DNA of 64,000 bases, from assembly GCF_905171775.1 (NCBI RefSeq), contig NC_053492.1:325319645-325383644 (forward strand), read 5' to 3'. This document shows, piece by piece, positions 33,961-44,814 of this stretch. The position numbers and the translations under genes are program-made. The stretch is from Rana temporaria (lineage: Eukaryota > Chordata > Amphibia > Anura > Ranidae). The notes beneath the pieces are model-generated. The model was given only the letters and a program-made list of their open reading frames with translations. It was not told the origin of the DNA and searched no databases. How positions within the stretch are numbered: position 1 is the stretch's first letter; each line of letters opens with the position of its first letter.

Positions 33961-34556
33961 AGTCATAAATTAAAAGCTGTGTAAATTTCAGAAAATGTAC
34001 CCTAGTTTGTAGACGCTATAACTTTTGCGAAAACCAATAAATATACGCTTATTGCGATTTTTTTTTTACTAAAGACATGTGGCTGAATACATTTTGGCCT
34101 AAATGTTTGACTAAAATTTAGTTTATTCGATTTTTCTTATAACAAAAAGTAGAAAATATCATTTTTTTTCTAAATTTTCTGTCTTTTTCCGTTTATATCA
34201 CAAAAAATAAAAATCACAGAGGTAATCAAATACCATCAAAGGAAAGCTCTATTTGTGGGAAGAAAAGGACGCAAATTCTGTTTTGGTACAACATTGCATG
34301 ACCGCGCAATTACCAGTTAAAGCAGCGCAGTGCCAAATTGTAAAAACACCTTGGGTCCTTTAGCTGCATAAAGGTCCGGGTCTTAAGTGGTTAACTAGGC
34401 AGAAAAAAACTGAGCTGTTTAGTGCAGGCTGAGGGGATATAGCCAGTAGGACCACCCCCTGGGCAGGTCTGTTCAGCTTTGAAGTTGTTAACACTTTCTG
34501 CCTAGTCACTCCTAAAGAAAGGCTAATACCCACTTTGTCAAGATTAAGGCTGAGCG

Positions 34557-34940
34557 AAAGAGAAAATGTGTTTTTCCGTCACCGACCACGCAGAGCCTCG
34601 CTGGAAACAGCATTGCGTAGGTGAGGTGATGGATGCGGAGCTGCCACTTGGCCTAAGTGAACTGCGCCCTCTTCTTCTGTACCTCAGCGGACAAGTCCGG
34701 GAACACTGACACAGTGATGTTACTGAGGAGCAGAACAGTGTCCCGGTCCCTGTATCTCAGGAGCTTTGCGATGAAGTTTCTCTGGGGTGTGCCAGCCGGC
34801 GGGGGAAGCAGCCAGGCGGTGGGCGCGCTCCACCACAAATGTTGTCGAGAAGGCCTCCCTGCGGTAGGTTTTGATGAGCAGGTTTTCAAGAAATGTGGAG
34901 GTGGGGGGTGTCAGAGAGGTAATGGTGTGGTTACTTATTG
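34557..34940 (-). pseudogene. L1-like ORF1 fragment
   Basis: The minus strand reads 'STTFVVERAHRLAASPAGW' (about 34875-34815) and, after a frameshift, 'FIAKLLRYRDRDTVLLLSN' and 'SVFPDLSAEVQKKRAQF' (about 34775-34660). These are hallmarks of the L1 ORF1 RNA-binding domain (Transposase_22 family). The frame stops at the DIRS 2 boundary and its continuation lies at 24534-24490. Confidence 0.8.
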
Positions 34941-34950
34941 CCCTAGTCCA

Positions 34951-35544
34951 GATAGTTGCAGTCTGACATACAGAAATAGCAGCTAGAGCTGGTTGCATGG
35001 CTGGGCCCATGAGGCTAAACTGTGAGATGTTTGTTTAGGACGGTAACGGCAGGACCAACTATAAGTATAGCCCACTTTTTTGCCAACACTTTTTCCACTA
35101 GATAAGATTTCAGAAAAATATTTTGGGGTAGTAAAAATCAATTCATGAAGGAATCAGTCTTTATAGACTGCATATTCTATCTGTTCATGACAGGAAATGT
35201 TTTGCAAGTTTTCAATGGTCTCTTTGCGCCCAAAGGGGTAGAGCAATGCCAATTTTCACGACGCCAAGGCTTTTGCAGACAGAAACAATGAGATTAACGC
35301 TAGCAAGCATGTTGCATGAAGTATATATTGACAATGTGGGGAGGGGGGATGAAAAGATGTTTGCAGCTTCCTCCAACACTATCTCAACATCCTCTTCATT
35401 CCCTTCAGATTCTGTGTCCTCTATGACTGTCATTTAACAGTCATTGGTTGAGAAATGGGAATAGGAAAATAAGTGGGGAGTTTCTGAGCCCTGGACAAAA
35501 ATGGCAGTATTAATGCTGTAGTTAGTCTAGGAATTGTGATAAAG
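34951..35544. other. Unassigned stretch
   Basis: No gene or repeat that I can classify. The short ORFs on both strands (around 35212-35437) carry no known motif. Confidence 0.5.
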
Positions 35545-35578
35545 ATGCAGAATATTTTGCTTCTATCAGGTAGGCAAC

Positions 35579-37435
35579 TTGAATCAAATTGAGCTAGAAT
35601 CAAATGTTGATACCACCCTCGACCCCAACCACCGTTGGCCGATAACAGCTCTAAATGTCTTCTCCAAGGTAATGGAGAAAGAAGTTGTACAACAGCTGCA
35701 ACATCATTTAGACACCCATAAATTACTTGATCCATTCCAATCAGGTTTCCGTCCTGGTCACGGGACAGAAACAGCACTTCTCAAAATATGGGATGACGCT
35801 CTCGAGGCAGCAGACGAGGGAGAATCTTGTCTTCTGGTACTGCTGGATCTAAGCGCAGCATTTGACACAGTAGACCACAAATTACTACTGACTCGGCTAG
35901 CTGAAGTAGCCAGAGTCACAGAAGATGATTTATCTTGGTTCTCCTCCTTGGAGAACCGATCACAAATAGTGAAACTTGGTCCTTTCACTTCTGGAAAAAG
36001 CACAGTGTCATGCGGAGTCCCTCAGGGATCCTCTTTGTCGCCTGTTCTGTTCAATATCTATCTCCGCCCTCTCTTTGAAATTATCAGTAACCAGAAGTTA
36101 CTGTACAACTCTTACGCAGATGACACACAACTTTATTTTCGCATCTGTAATAAAAAGGATCATCATCTCGGACTCGAGAAATGCCTTACCCTGATCGAAA
36201 ATTGGATGAAAATTGGATGAAAATTGGAAGTTATCTTAAACTCAACAGGTCAAAAACAGAACTTCTCCTGTTTGAAGCCAAGTCAAAGAATCAGCCTGCA
36301 ACAACTTGGACACCCCCGCCCATTCTGGGTAAAACTATCCCCCCTAGCACCAAAGTTAAAAGTCTTGTAGCTGGATTCAGCTAGGGGCGCGCATCTTTGC
36401 GGCGGCGTAGCGTATTTACACTACGCCGCCGTAAGTTAGCTAGGCAAATACTGTATTCACAAAGTACTTGCCTGCTAAGTTACGACAGCGTATCGTAAAT
36501 GTGGCCGGCGTAAGCGCGCCTAATTCAAATTAGGCTGAGGGGGGGGCGTGTTTTATGGTAATATGGGTTGACCTGACGTGATTGACATTTTTTTAGGAAC
36601 GGCACATGCGCCGTCCGTGTACATATCCCAGTGTGCATTGCGGCAAAGTACGCCGCAAGGACGTATTGGTTTCAACGTTGACGTAAATTCCGTCCAGCCC
36701 TATTCACGGACGACTTACGCAAACAACGTAAAATTTTCAAATTTTGACGCGGGAACGACGGCCATACTTAACATTACTAGTCCAGCTATTTGATGGAATA
36801 ACTATACGCCTGAAAATGCCTTACGTAAACGGCGTATCTGTACTGCGTCGGCCGGGCGTACGTTCGTGAATAGGCGTATCTAGTGATTTACATATTCTAA
36901 GCCAAACTCAATGGAAGCGCCACCTAGCGGCCAGCCTAAATATTGCACCCTGAGATACGACGGCGCAAGCAAGAAGACATAGCAGTCGTGGTGAGAACAA
37001 TTATCAACTCCAGACTGGACTATGCAAATGCCCTCTATCTCGGACTCCCCAAATACCAAATCACTCGTCTGCAAGTCGTTCAAAATACGGCCGCTAGACT
37101 TGTGACTGGGAAAAAACCATGGGAATCAATCTCACCTTCATTGGTTGCAAGTAAAAGACAGAATCACTTTCAAGGCACTCTGTCTAACACATAAGTGTGT
37201 TCAAGGAAATGCCCCCCAATATCTATGCGAAAAACTAAAAGCTCACAACTCCAATCGCGTTCTGCGATCCACCAACCAAAATCTACTCCAGATACCCAAA
37301 GCCAGATACAAGTCCAAAGGAGAACGGAGATTTGCAGTCCAAGGTCCCAGATTATGGAACGCTCTACCAACCAACATCCGGCTGGAGGTAAACCACTTGG
37401 CCTTCAAGAGAAAGATCAAAACCCATCTCTTCTGA
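35579..37435 (+). pseudogene. L2-like reverse transcriptase ORF
   Basis: The open piece 35579-36220 has all central RT motifs: 'FQSGFRPGHGTETALLKIW', 'LLVLLDLSAAFDTVDHKLLL' with the first catalytic Asp, 'GVPQGSSLSPVLFNIYL', and 'YADDTQLYF', the catalytic box. It continues in another frame with 'LKLNRSKTELLLF' (36231-36270). After the MITE the end of the protein is found at 36943-37435 ('INSRLDYANALYLGLP', 'RLQVVQNTAARLVT', and 'GPRLWNALPTNIR' before the stop). One frameshift near 36215 and one near 37140 break it. The host L2 ORF would encode an APE endonuclease upstream; that part is absent. Confidence 0.85.
36373..36960. mobile_element. MITE nested in the L2-like LINE
   Basis: The left end 'ctggattcagctagg' matches the terminus style of the MITE at 4525-5220. 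Internally it is full of palindromic 'gcgtag', 'cgccgc' and 'tacgcc' blocks. The right end near 36960 ('tacgacggcgcaag') appears truncated. It splits the LINE reading frame. Confidence 0.75.
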
Positions 37436-37599
37436 GGGCCCAGGGAATGGATACCAAGCGCCCAGAGGCAATTCAGTTTGCATGTGTTGCGCTATACAAG
37501 TTTCTCACTCACTCACTCACTGTTACAAGCAGGTCCTGCTTTGTTGCATGGAACACATTGTCATAACTAGAACCTTCAGGGCCCCGGTGCAAGAAACCA

Positions 37600-38080
37600 T
37601 GAAGCTTACCCCGCCCCAGCCGCCCCATCTCATGAAAAAAGCTTGATTTTGATATAAAACAGTAAAACATTTCCATTTCTGATTTCAACTTGCCATAACT
37701 GTGGCAGTGGTGGAGACAGTATAGGGGTGACATCAGTAGCAGTGGTGGTGGGACAGGGGTGACAGAGGCAGTGGGATAGGGATGACACCAGTGGCGGTGG
37801 GATAGGGATGACATCAGAGGCAGTAGTATAGGGATGACATCAGACCACTGATGTCATCCCTATCCCCCATCACCACTGCCTGATGGGGGAGAAGGGGGGG
37901 TGGGATATCAGTCAGAGGCAGCGGTGATGGGGGAAGGTTCAGTCAGAGACAGCGGTGGTGTGGGGTTTAGTCAGAGGAAGCGGTGGAGGTGACCGGGGGG
38001 GGGGGGTGTTTAGTCAGAGTCAGCAGTGGTGATGATGGGGATGGTTCAGTCAGAGGCAGCGGTGGTGGTAAGGGGGGTTC
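37600..38080. repeat. Diverged minisatellites
   Basis: At 37700-37840 a unit of about 30 bp resembling 'gtgggatagggatgacatca' is repeated. An inverted copy follows at 37845-37885. At 37905-38080 a second set built on 'cagtcagaggcagcggtggt' appears. No gene. Confidence 0.8.
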
Positions 38081-38365
38081 AGTTAGATATATAATGTAAA
38101 ATATTCAGCGCTGGAATAAATAAATAAATAAAAAAATAAAACTAACGTATGCAAGCCAGCACTGAGGACAAATTCATAAAAATTTCCCAAATTACATAAA
38201 TCAAGTGAAGAAGTGCAGCGCAAATTTAAAACTAATAAATATATGAATAAATAATTACACAGTGAAAAAAATTGCACAGTGAAAAAATATAAATGTATGC
38301 CAGTGATAATAAATGTCCACGTGTCCAAATAAAGTCCTTATATAAGTGTATCAACGAAAAGATGA

Positions 38366-39206
38366 ATCCAGCAGAAGTGAAGGTGAAAAGAAACACCGAC
38401 AGGGAATCCACCACCGCATGCAAGATGGACTCTCACCTTAATGCTTCGACCCGTACAGGTCACAAAGCATATCAGCAGTAATCTCATTTGCATCAGATCT
38501 CCAAAGGAAACATCATACCATGGATGGTACCAGCAAACAACCATACATAGGAAAAAACACAAAAGAATCTAATGCTCTCCGTATAAACCAGGATTTAATG
38601 TTGCATAAAACAATAAAAATTGGGCACTCACATTTAAAAATACTCATGAGCCGAGTGTATGCTGTAACAGTGTATCAGAAACCACAGCGGCGACGATCGG
38701 GATGACGTCCTGCGTAGCTCCTCCCCTTATGTCCCGTGGGCGGGACTTCTTCAGCGTCAAGTGGAGGGAGTACACCAAGCGTCCCCAATAGCATACAATT
38801 TATATTGCTCAGGTGACTGCACAACCAATCGAATCCCACGTGGATGCGGCCAATAGAGACGCTTCAATAAGGCAACAACATCCGGGGCACGGTCGGAAGA
38901 GTCACCAAGCAGCGCGGAAGTGAATAGCTGGTTAATGTTAACAAATACCAAAACGGGACCCATTGAAGCATATAGGAATAAAGGAAATAAAAATCCAACA
39001 TACATCAAATTAATATTGTCCGGTCGCAGGTAAAGCCTGCCAGCTATGTCAGCCGCCAGAAAAGCCAAATAATTATAAAAAATGTATTTATAAAAGGACG
39101 TCATCCACGATCATCACCGCTTAAACAATACATAACTATTATCAGCAATGAATCAAAAAATATCTCAAAAACTAACAGAAAATACATAATACATAATAAC
39201 ATGTTA
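38366..39206 (-). repeat. Penelope left inverted arm
   Basis: Reverse complement of 40630-41456 with few differences. It carries the same short frame (39104-38757) as the right arm. Confidence 0.9.
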
Positions 39207-39273
39207 AAATTCTAATAAAATAAAACAAAAATATAAAAAATTATTTAAAAACATATAAGTCGCCCTGATATAA

Positions 39274-40308
39274 TTAACGATTAGAGATAAAGCAGTTTAA
39301 ATCAAACTCTACGTTAAGGCCCCCCGGAGAGGCAACCTTAAGCTCAAAAATCCAGTATGATTCGCGACGACTTAACTGTCGGATAAAATGCCCACCCCTC
39401 CAGTGCTTAGACACTTTTTCAATTCCCCAGAATTTGAGGCCTTTAGGGTTACGGTCATGGTGCTGTCTAAAATGCCTAGACACACTATGTGTTTTGACAC
39501 CTCTTTTAATGCAGCTAATATGTTCGCCAATACGCACATGCAAAGCACGTGAAGTACGGCCCACATACTGCAACCCGCAGTCACACTCCAACATATATAT
39601 AACCCCCTCAGTATCACACGTGACAAGCTGTTTTATAGGATATTCTGTACGGGTAACAGATGAGCAAAAGGTTTTACGTTTTTTTATGTTATTCTTCACA
39701 TGTTTACATGTGGCACATGTACCACAGGCATAAAAGCCTGATAAAAAGTTAAATAGCCTAGGCCTGGCCACAATCGGTGGGTCAATTACCCCTGGTGCAA
39801 TAACGTCCCGTAAGGCTGGGGCTTTCCTATAAACGAACTGGGGTCGGTCTGGCAGGACCAGACCCAGAATGGCATTACCCTTCAGGATAGACCAATGTTT
39901 AACAATTATCCGTTCAAACTTTTTGAATTGGATATTGTAATCCAGTATCATTTTGTGATTAATATTCATGTCAGTGGCTGCTATACTAGATGGTTTGTCA
40001 GCAATAATGGCATCCCTATTCATTATGCGTACCTTCTCTATTTCCTGATCTATAACAGAAGCTGGGTATCCCTTCTGAACAAATCTTTTAGCAAGCACCG
40101 GAGACTGTGATAAATAATCAGCCTCAATAGTGCAATTTCTGCGCAGTCTGACGAACTGACCCCTAGGGATATTGCATAACCAGAGCTTATGATGGTAACT
40201 CGTCAGGGGTATATACCCATTGCGGTCAGTGGTGTTTAAAATGATTCCTGGTCTGCAACTTGGTATCTCTTTTAAAGATTTCCAAGTCCAAAAAAGTAAT
40301 TTGATCAT
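39274..40308 (-). CDS. Penelope-like polyprotein, RT thumb and GIY-YIG endonuclease, 344 codons open
   Basis: The frame is open for 344 residues. Residues 1-60 resemble the region after the Penelope RT palm ('FWTWKSLKEI', 'GYIPLTSYHHKLWL', 'FVRLRRNC'). A Cys cluster 'CGTCATCKHV' is at 195-204. The GIY-YIG nuclease follows: 'VIYMLEC' at 236-242, 'QYVGRT' at 247-252, 'RIGEH' at 259-263, and a conserved Glu in 'RESYWIFEL' at 316. In Penelope elements this enzyme nicks target DNA to prime reverse transcription. Because the RT palm is deleted upstream, the product would lack polymerase activity. The start given is only the first Met; the natural protein would be longer. Confidence 0.8.
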   Translation of the reverse strand: MIKLLFWTWKSLKEIPSCRPGIILNTTDRNGYIPLTSYHHKLWLCNIPRGQFVRLRRNCTIEADYLSQSPVLAKRFVQKGYPASVIDQEIEKVRIMNRDAIIADKPSSIAATDMNINHKMILDYNIQFKKFERIIVKHWSILKGNAILGLVLPDRPQFVYRKAPALRDVIAPGVIDPPIVARPRLFNFLSGFYACGTCATCKHVKNNIKKRKTFCSSVTRTEYPIKQLVTCDTEGVIYMLECDCGLQYVGRTSRALHVRIGEHISCIKRGVKTHSVSRHFRQHHDRNPKGLKFWGIEKVSKHWRGGHFIRQLSRRESYWIFELKVASPGGLNVEFDLNCFISNR

Positions 40309-40629
40309 GCGCCACTGTCCAGGTAAGAAATCTATCCCATTAACTATAGGACGACCAGGAGGCCGTTCAGAATCTTTGTGGAGTTTGGGAAGAAAATAAA
40401 TGATAGGTGTGCGACATTAAAAGGGGTCTAAATAAGATGCCTCTTTTTTATTTAAAATGCCCTCTTGCTTTCCACTTTCCACCAAGGAATGCAATTCGTT
40501 CTTGAAATGGGATAGATTCTGTTACATCCAGGCTTGGTCAATACCTGGACCATTTTCTCCAACCCCTAGTGTGTAAAATGGAGGCGTATTTACGTGACAC
40601 AAAGCAGATTATACAGATTTTGGACACCT

Positions 40630-41456
40630 TATTATGTATTATGTATTTTCTGTTAGTTTTTGAGATATTTTTTGATTCATTGCTGATAAAAGTTATGTAT
40701 TGTTTAAGCGGTGATGATCGTGGATGACGTCCTTTTATAAATACATTTTTTATAATTATTTGGCTTTTCTGGCGGCTGACATAGCTGGCAGGCTTTACCT
40801 GCGACCGGACAATATTAATTTGATGTATGTTGGATTTTTATTTCCTTTATTCCTATATGCTTCAATGGGTCCAGTTTTGGTATTTGTTAACATTAACCAG
40901 CTATTCACTTCCGCGCTGCCTGGTGACTCTTCCGACCGTGCCCCAGATGTTGTTGCCTTATTGAAGCGTCTCTATTGGCCGCATCCACGTGGGATTCGAT
41001 TGGTTGTGTAGTCACCTGAGCAATATAAATTGTATGCTATTGGGGACGTCTGGTGTACTCCCTCCACTTGACGCTGAAGAAGTCCCGCCCACGGGACGTA
41101 ACGCGTACATAAGGGGAGGAGCTACGCAGGACGTCACCCCGATCGTCGCCGCTGTGGTTTCTGATACACTGTTAAAGCATACACTCGGCTCATGAGTATT
41201 TTTAAATGTGAGTGCCCAATTTTTATTGTTTTATGCAGCATTAAAACCTGGTTTATACGGAGAGCACTAGATTCTTTTGTGTTTGCTGGTACCATCCATG
41301 GTATGATGTTTCCTTTGGAGATCTAATGCAAATGAGATTACTGCTGATATGCTTTGTGACCTGTACGGGTCGAAGCATTAAGGTGAGAGTCCATCTTGCA
41401 TGCAGTGGTGGATTCCCTATCGGTGTTTCTTTTCACCTTCACTTCTGCTGGATTTA
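40630..41456 (+). repeat. Penelope right inverted arm
   Basis: Inverted copy of 38366-39206. The frame 40724-41011 encodes the same 95 residues as the start of the left-arm frame with one substitution, so the two arms are close in age. Confidence 0.9.
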
Positions 41457-42000
41457 TCACAGACACACAGAGGCATACCTCCAGCTTTTCAGCTCTCATT
41501 GGCCCTCTTATGATTCACCCCTCCTCCTTTCCTAGCAAACTCTGATGAGAGAGAGAGAGAGCTGTGCATGAAGTCAGAAGCCTAGGCTAATGACCAGACA
41601 AGAAACAGGAAGTGGGCTGTACAAGGCATTAACTGGCAGAAAACAAAACGTTTTACTATCCAAAGATAAAACAACAAGGGCAGAAGTTGAAAACATTACT
41701 AAAGTTCCGCTTTAATGACAAACCTACAGAGATTAACTTTTTAGGGTGCCAGAGTTGAAGACTTTCCAGAAAATCTCCTTGTGAATGGGGCTCGACCCTT
41801 TGCTATTCTATGAAGAACTCTGTCTCTAAAACCACAATAAATTTAGGGAACAAGTATATATGTCCCTGCCCTTCTAAGATTCATCAGCTGGCAACATAGA
41901 GCTCCATATTACTTTCTTGTCACCCAGATCATGATCATAAATGCCCGAAAGGATTAGAATAAACCTTGCATTACAAATAGGACAAAAAAAACAGTAGCAC
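41457..42000. other. Unassigned, with TTAA MITE end
   Basis: No gene. The block 'aaagttccgctttaa' at 41701-41715 matches the end of the TTAA MITE family seen at 59381-59866 and 60685-61121. Its other end is not identified. A GA dinucleotide run lies at 41548-41562. Confidence 0.5.
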
Positions 42001-42673
42001 CATAGGCCTGCCCACGGGGTGTGCCCAGGCACACCCTAATCCATACCTCCCAATCAGGGCTGAGTCCTGGAATGGCCACGGTGTGTGCAGGTTGTCATTA
42101 TTCACGCATGCCGCAAGCTACACTTGTATGGCAGGCGCATTGCTCCCCTCTGCCACACACACACAGTGCACGGTGAGCTACAGCTACCCATTGGCTGAGT
42201 AGGCAGCAGGAGGCGGTGCAGCTGCTTCCTCGGCCAATGGGTACACAAAGACCTGTTCTTCACTTCAAATTCGTTCCGCTGGCTTCCTGTGTTAGTGGGT
42301 GCGGGATGAAGCAGCTCCCATGTGGGGAGAAACCTGTACAAGAGCTGCATGCAATGAGTGAAAGTCCTGCAGTGATCAGAGGTGAGTGATCTGCTACTGA
42401 CTACACTGCATGTCGCTCTCCTCCTTTTCGCTGAGCTCTCTCCACTGCCATCATCAACACCCTCTCCTTCCCAGTCACTCAGCCCTTCCTCCTGATAAGT
42501 TCTGATACATGGGACCTTTCACCCCCAGCTGCACTTCCCCTCCCTGTACTACATGTCATCTTCCCGATAAGACCATGCAGTAAATCACACACCGATCCTC
42601 ATCACCTCCCCATTTGCAGTTCACTTTCTCCTGTTTCTGCTCTCCACTCACATAATTCTGCACTTCCATCCAG

Positions 42674-44474
42674 TAGGGTGACCACATTTCCAAACTTACA
42701 TTCAGGGACACCCCCCCCCCCCCCCCCCCCACAAAAAAGGTATTTTTTTTTACATATTTTTTTACATATTTTGGGGGCAGCGGCGTATCGTGAAATCAGC
42801 GGGCCCGTGTGCAAGATCAAAAGTGGGCCCTAGGCCCCATCTAATGCCGCCACTGTGCCCCATCTAATGCCGCCACTGTGCCCCATCTAATGCCTCCACT
42901 GTGCCCCATCGAATGCCTCCACTGTTCCCATCGAATGCAGCCACTTGTGCCCCATCAAATGCAGTCACTTGTGCCCCATCAAATGCAGTCACTTGTGCCC
43001 CATCAAATGCAGCCACTTGTGCCCCATCAAATGCAGTCACTTGTGCCCCATCAATACAGTCACTTGTGCCCCATCAAATGCAGTCACTTGTGCCCCATCA
43101 AATGCAGTCACTTGTGCCCCATCAAATGCAGTCACTTGTGCCCCATCAAATGCAGTCACTTGTGCCCGTCAAATGCAGTCACTTGTGCCTGTCAAATGTC
43201 ATCACTGTGCCCCATCTAATGCCGCCACTGTTCCCATCATATGCACCTACTTGTGCCCCATGAAATGCACCTACTGTTCTCCATCAAATGCCGCCACTGT
43301 GCCCCATCAAATGCCACCACTGTGCCCCATCAAATGCAATCACTGTGCCGCGTCAAATGCCGCCACTGTGCCCTGTCAAATGCTATTATTGTGTCCCATC
43401 AAATGTTGCCACTGTGCCACATAAAATGCTGCCAGTGTGTCCAGCAGTTGTTGCTACTGTGCCCCTTCAGATGCTGCCAGTGTGTCCAGCAATTGCCGCC
43501 AGTGTGACCCAACAAATGCTACCAGCGTGCGATCAATTGCTGCTACTGTGCCCCATCAGATGCTGCCAGTGTGCCCATCAATTGTCGCTACTGTGCCCCA
43601 TCAGATGCTGCCAGTGTGCTGATCAATTGCCGCTACTGTGCCCCATCAGATGCTGCCAGTGTGCCCATCAATTGTTTCTACTGTTCCCCATCAGTTGCTG
43701 CCAGTGTGCCGATCAATTGTCGCTACTGTGCCCCATCAGATGCTGCCAGTGTGTCCATTAATTGTCGCTACTGTGCCCCATCAGATGCTGCCAGCCAGTG
43801 TCAATTGCCCCTATTTGCTCACCTTTTAATATGATATGGAGATGAAGTCTGACTCCTCGTCTGATGGTGGTGGGGCAGGGCAGTCTTCAGCCAGCACCGG
43901 CCGGTCTTCTCTTGTGGTTCCGAGTCAGACTCAGACAGGAGCACTCAGAAGGAGGCAGTGAGTCGGGCCGCCTGGCATTCACTGCAGTGCAGTGAGTGCA
44001 GGGCAGGCAGCGGGAGGTCGGGACGGACCGAGTCCAGGCTGAGCAGCCGAGGTCACTCACTGGGCTGCTGGCCTGCGCTGGGCAGTTGGCTGGAGCGGTG
44101 AAGGAGGTCAGAGGGCTCGGTCTGCGCCGCGGTAGGTGAGTGACTCACTGTCTGATGCTGAGCTGCTCTCTCTGCTGCAAGAACCGCAGCTGAAGGAGGA
44201 GAGGAGTAGGAGGTGGGGGTGGAGTCGTAGCCTCCGAGAGAGCGGGGCACGGTCACGGTGACGTCACTGGTTGCTACACGCCAACCGGGGCGGCCTTAGC
44301 AACCAGTGATTTCGAATTATTTAATTACAGCGGCACTGCGGCAGTGAGTGTGGCAGGCTGGCAGGCAGTCCATGTTTGATTCCGGGATACTCTATTCTCC
44401 TGGATTGAAGGCTCCCGGGACAAAATTTAAATTAGGGGACGATCCCGGGCAAACCGGGACACGTGGTCACCCTA
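42674..44474. mobile_element. Inner hAT element with minisatellites
   Basis: The ends are 'tagggtgaccacatttcc' and the reverse complement of 'gggacacgtggtcaccct'. The flanks CCATCCAG and CCACCCAG (42666-42673 and 44475-44482) agree at 7 of 8 positions, as expected for a hAT duplication. It contains a C-run at 42711-42730 and a long tandem-repeat block at 42840-43800. It has no coding capacity. Confidence 0.85.
42840..43800. repeat. Two-phase minisatellite block, 24-25 bp then about 46 bp
   Basis: From 42840 to about 43430 the unit is 24-25 bp, around 'catcaaatgcagtcacttgt'. From 43430 to 43800 it becomes a higher-order unit of about 46-60 bp alternating 'catcagatgctgccagtgtg' and 'atcaattgtcgctactgtg'. 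Open frames through it are repeat artefacts. Confidence 0.9.
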
Positions 44475-44565
44475 CCACCCAGACTTTCTTTTTATGTCTT
44501 CCAACTGTTCTGCAGCCTGGTACATTCCTTGCAGTCCTTTAAGGAGTAGTACAAGTATACAGTGC

Positions 44566-44749
44566 AAAGACTGTCTGCAGCCATGAATAATACAGCCACA
44601 GCACCTGTGATCATTATTATCATGCTGATGATTACACTGTACAGCCTGTGCCTTACTGTAGTGTATACAGGCTGTACAGTGTAGTCAACAGCATGATAAT
44701 AATGATCACAGGTGCTGTGGTTGTATTATTCATGGCTGCAGACAGTGTT
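44566..44749. repeat. Hairpin with arms of about 75-80 bp
   Basis: 44568-44645 and 44668-44747 are near-perfect reverse complements ('gcagccatgaataataca' pairs with 'tgtattattcatggctgc'), with a loop of about 22 bp. Confidence 0.9.
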
Positions 44750-44814
44750 TGTACTGTATACTACAAAGGGCTTTTTTATCTGAAATATGGGACTCCTGAA
44801 CTCTGCACACTACA

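Larger units (their letters stand above)
26241..34390 (+). mobile_element. piggyBac element, 8.15 kb
   Basis: TTAA flanks both ends (26237-26240 and 34391-34394), and the termini CCACTTAA and TTAAGTGG are inverted repeats. It carries a degenerate transposase (27690-29593), 160-bp repeats at the 5' side, a duplicated palindromic block (29930-30655), a module shared with a hAT element (30830-31325) and a 385-bp repeat array near the 3' end. It is far longer than a minimal piggyBac of 2-3 kb. It interrupts DIRS 2. Confidence 0.85.
24535..34556 (-). mobile_element. DIRS-like element 2, inserted in L1 ORF1 and split by piggyBac
   Basis: The two ends are inverted copies: about 24594-24735 matches the reverse complement of about 34402-34549. 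Between them lie an RNase H remnant (24860-25260), a repeat-rich segment (25260-25700), non-coding sequence to 26236, and the piggyBac (26241-34390). The reverse transcriptase is almost gone and the tyrosine recombinase is missing. The RNase H end lies directly against the 3' terminal repeat, so this copy is non-autonomous. Confidence 0.8.
18006..34950 (-). mobile_element. L1-like LINE, minus strand, with nested elements
   Basis: The element runs right to left: ORF1 remnant 34940-34557, nested DIRS 2 (24535-34556), rest of ORF1 and spacer (24534-23673), ORF2 (23672-18348), and 3' untranslated region to about 18006. ORF2 is also split by two hAT elements. Endonuclease, RT and C-terminal parts are recognisable. 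The right boundary is uncertain because the 5' end of ORF1 is not clear. Confidence 0.85.
35545..37520 (+). mobile_element. L2-like LINE with MITE insertion
   Basis: This is a 5'-truncated LINE of the L2/CR1 group. It holds a reverse transcriptase (35579-36376), a MITE (36373-36960), the C-terminal part of the ORF (36962-37435) and a short 3' end finishing in an ACTC tetranucleotide run at about 37505-37520. A short tandem repeat instead of poly(A) at the 3' end is typical of this group. Confidence 0.85.
38090..41456 (-). mobile_element. Penelope-like element 1 with inverted arms
   Basis: The core is a minus-strand ORF for the C-terminal half of a Penelope protein (40308-39274). It is flanked by inverted repeats: 38366-39206 and 40630-41456 are reverse complements over about 830 bp. 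Upstream of the ORF the frame 40420-40330 gives the RT entry 'IYFLPKLHKDSERPPGRPIV'. The catalytic palm of the RT between that and the ORF is missing. Each arm contains 'cgcccacggga' near a 'cgtacg/cgcgta' motif and a possible short ORF. Confidence 0.85.

Noticed and set aside
42878..43834. Cys/Pro/His-rich repeated ORFs resembling a metal-binding protein
   Set aside because: They are translations of the 24-25 and 46-bp minisatellite in a hAT element, open in all frames, with no start context or splice structure.
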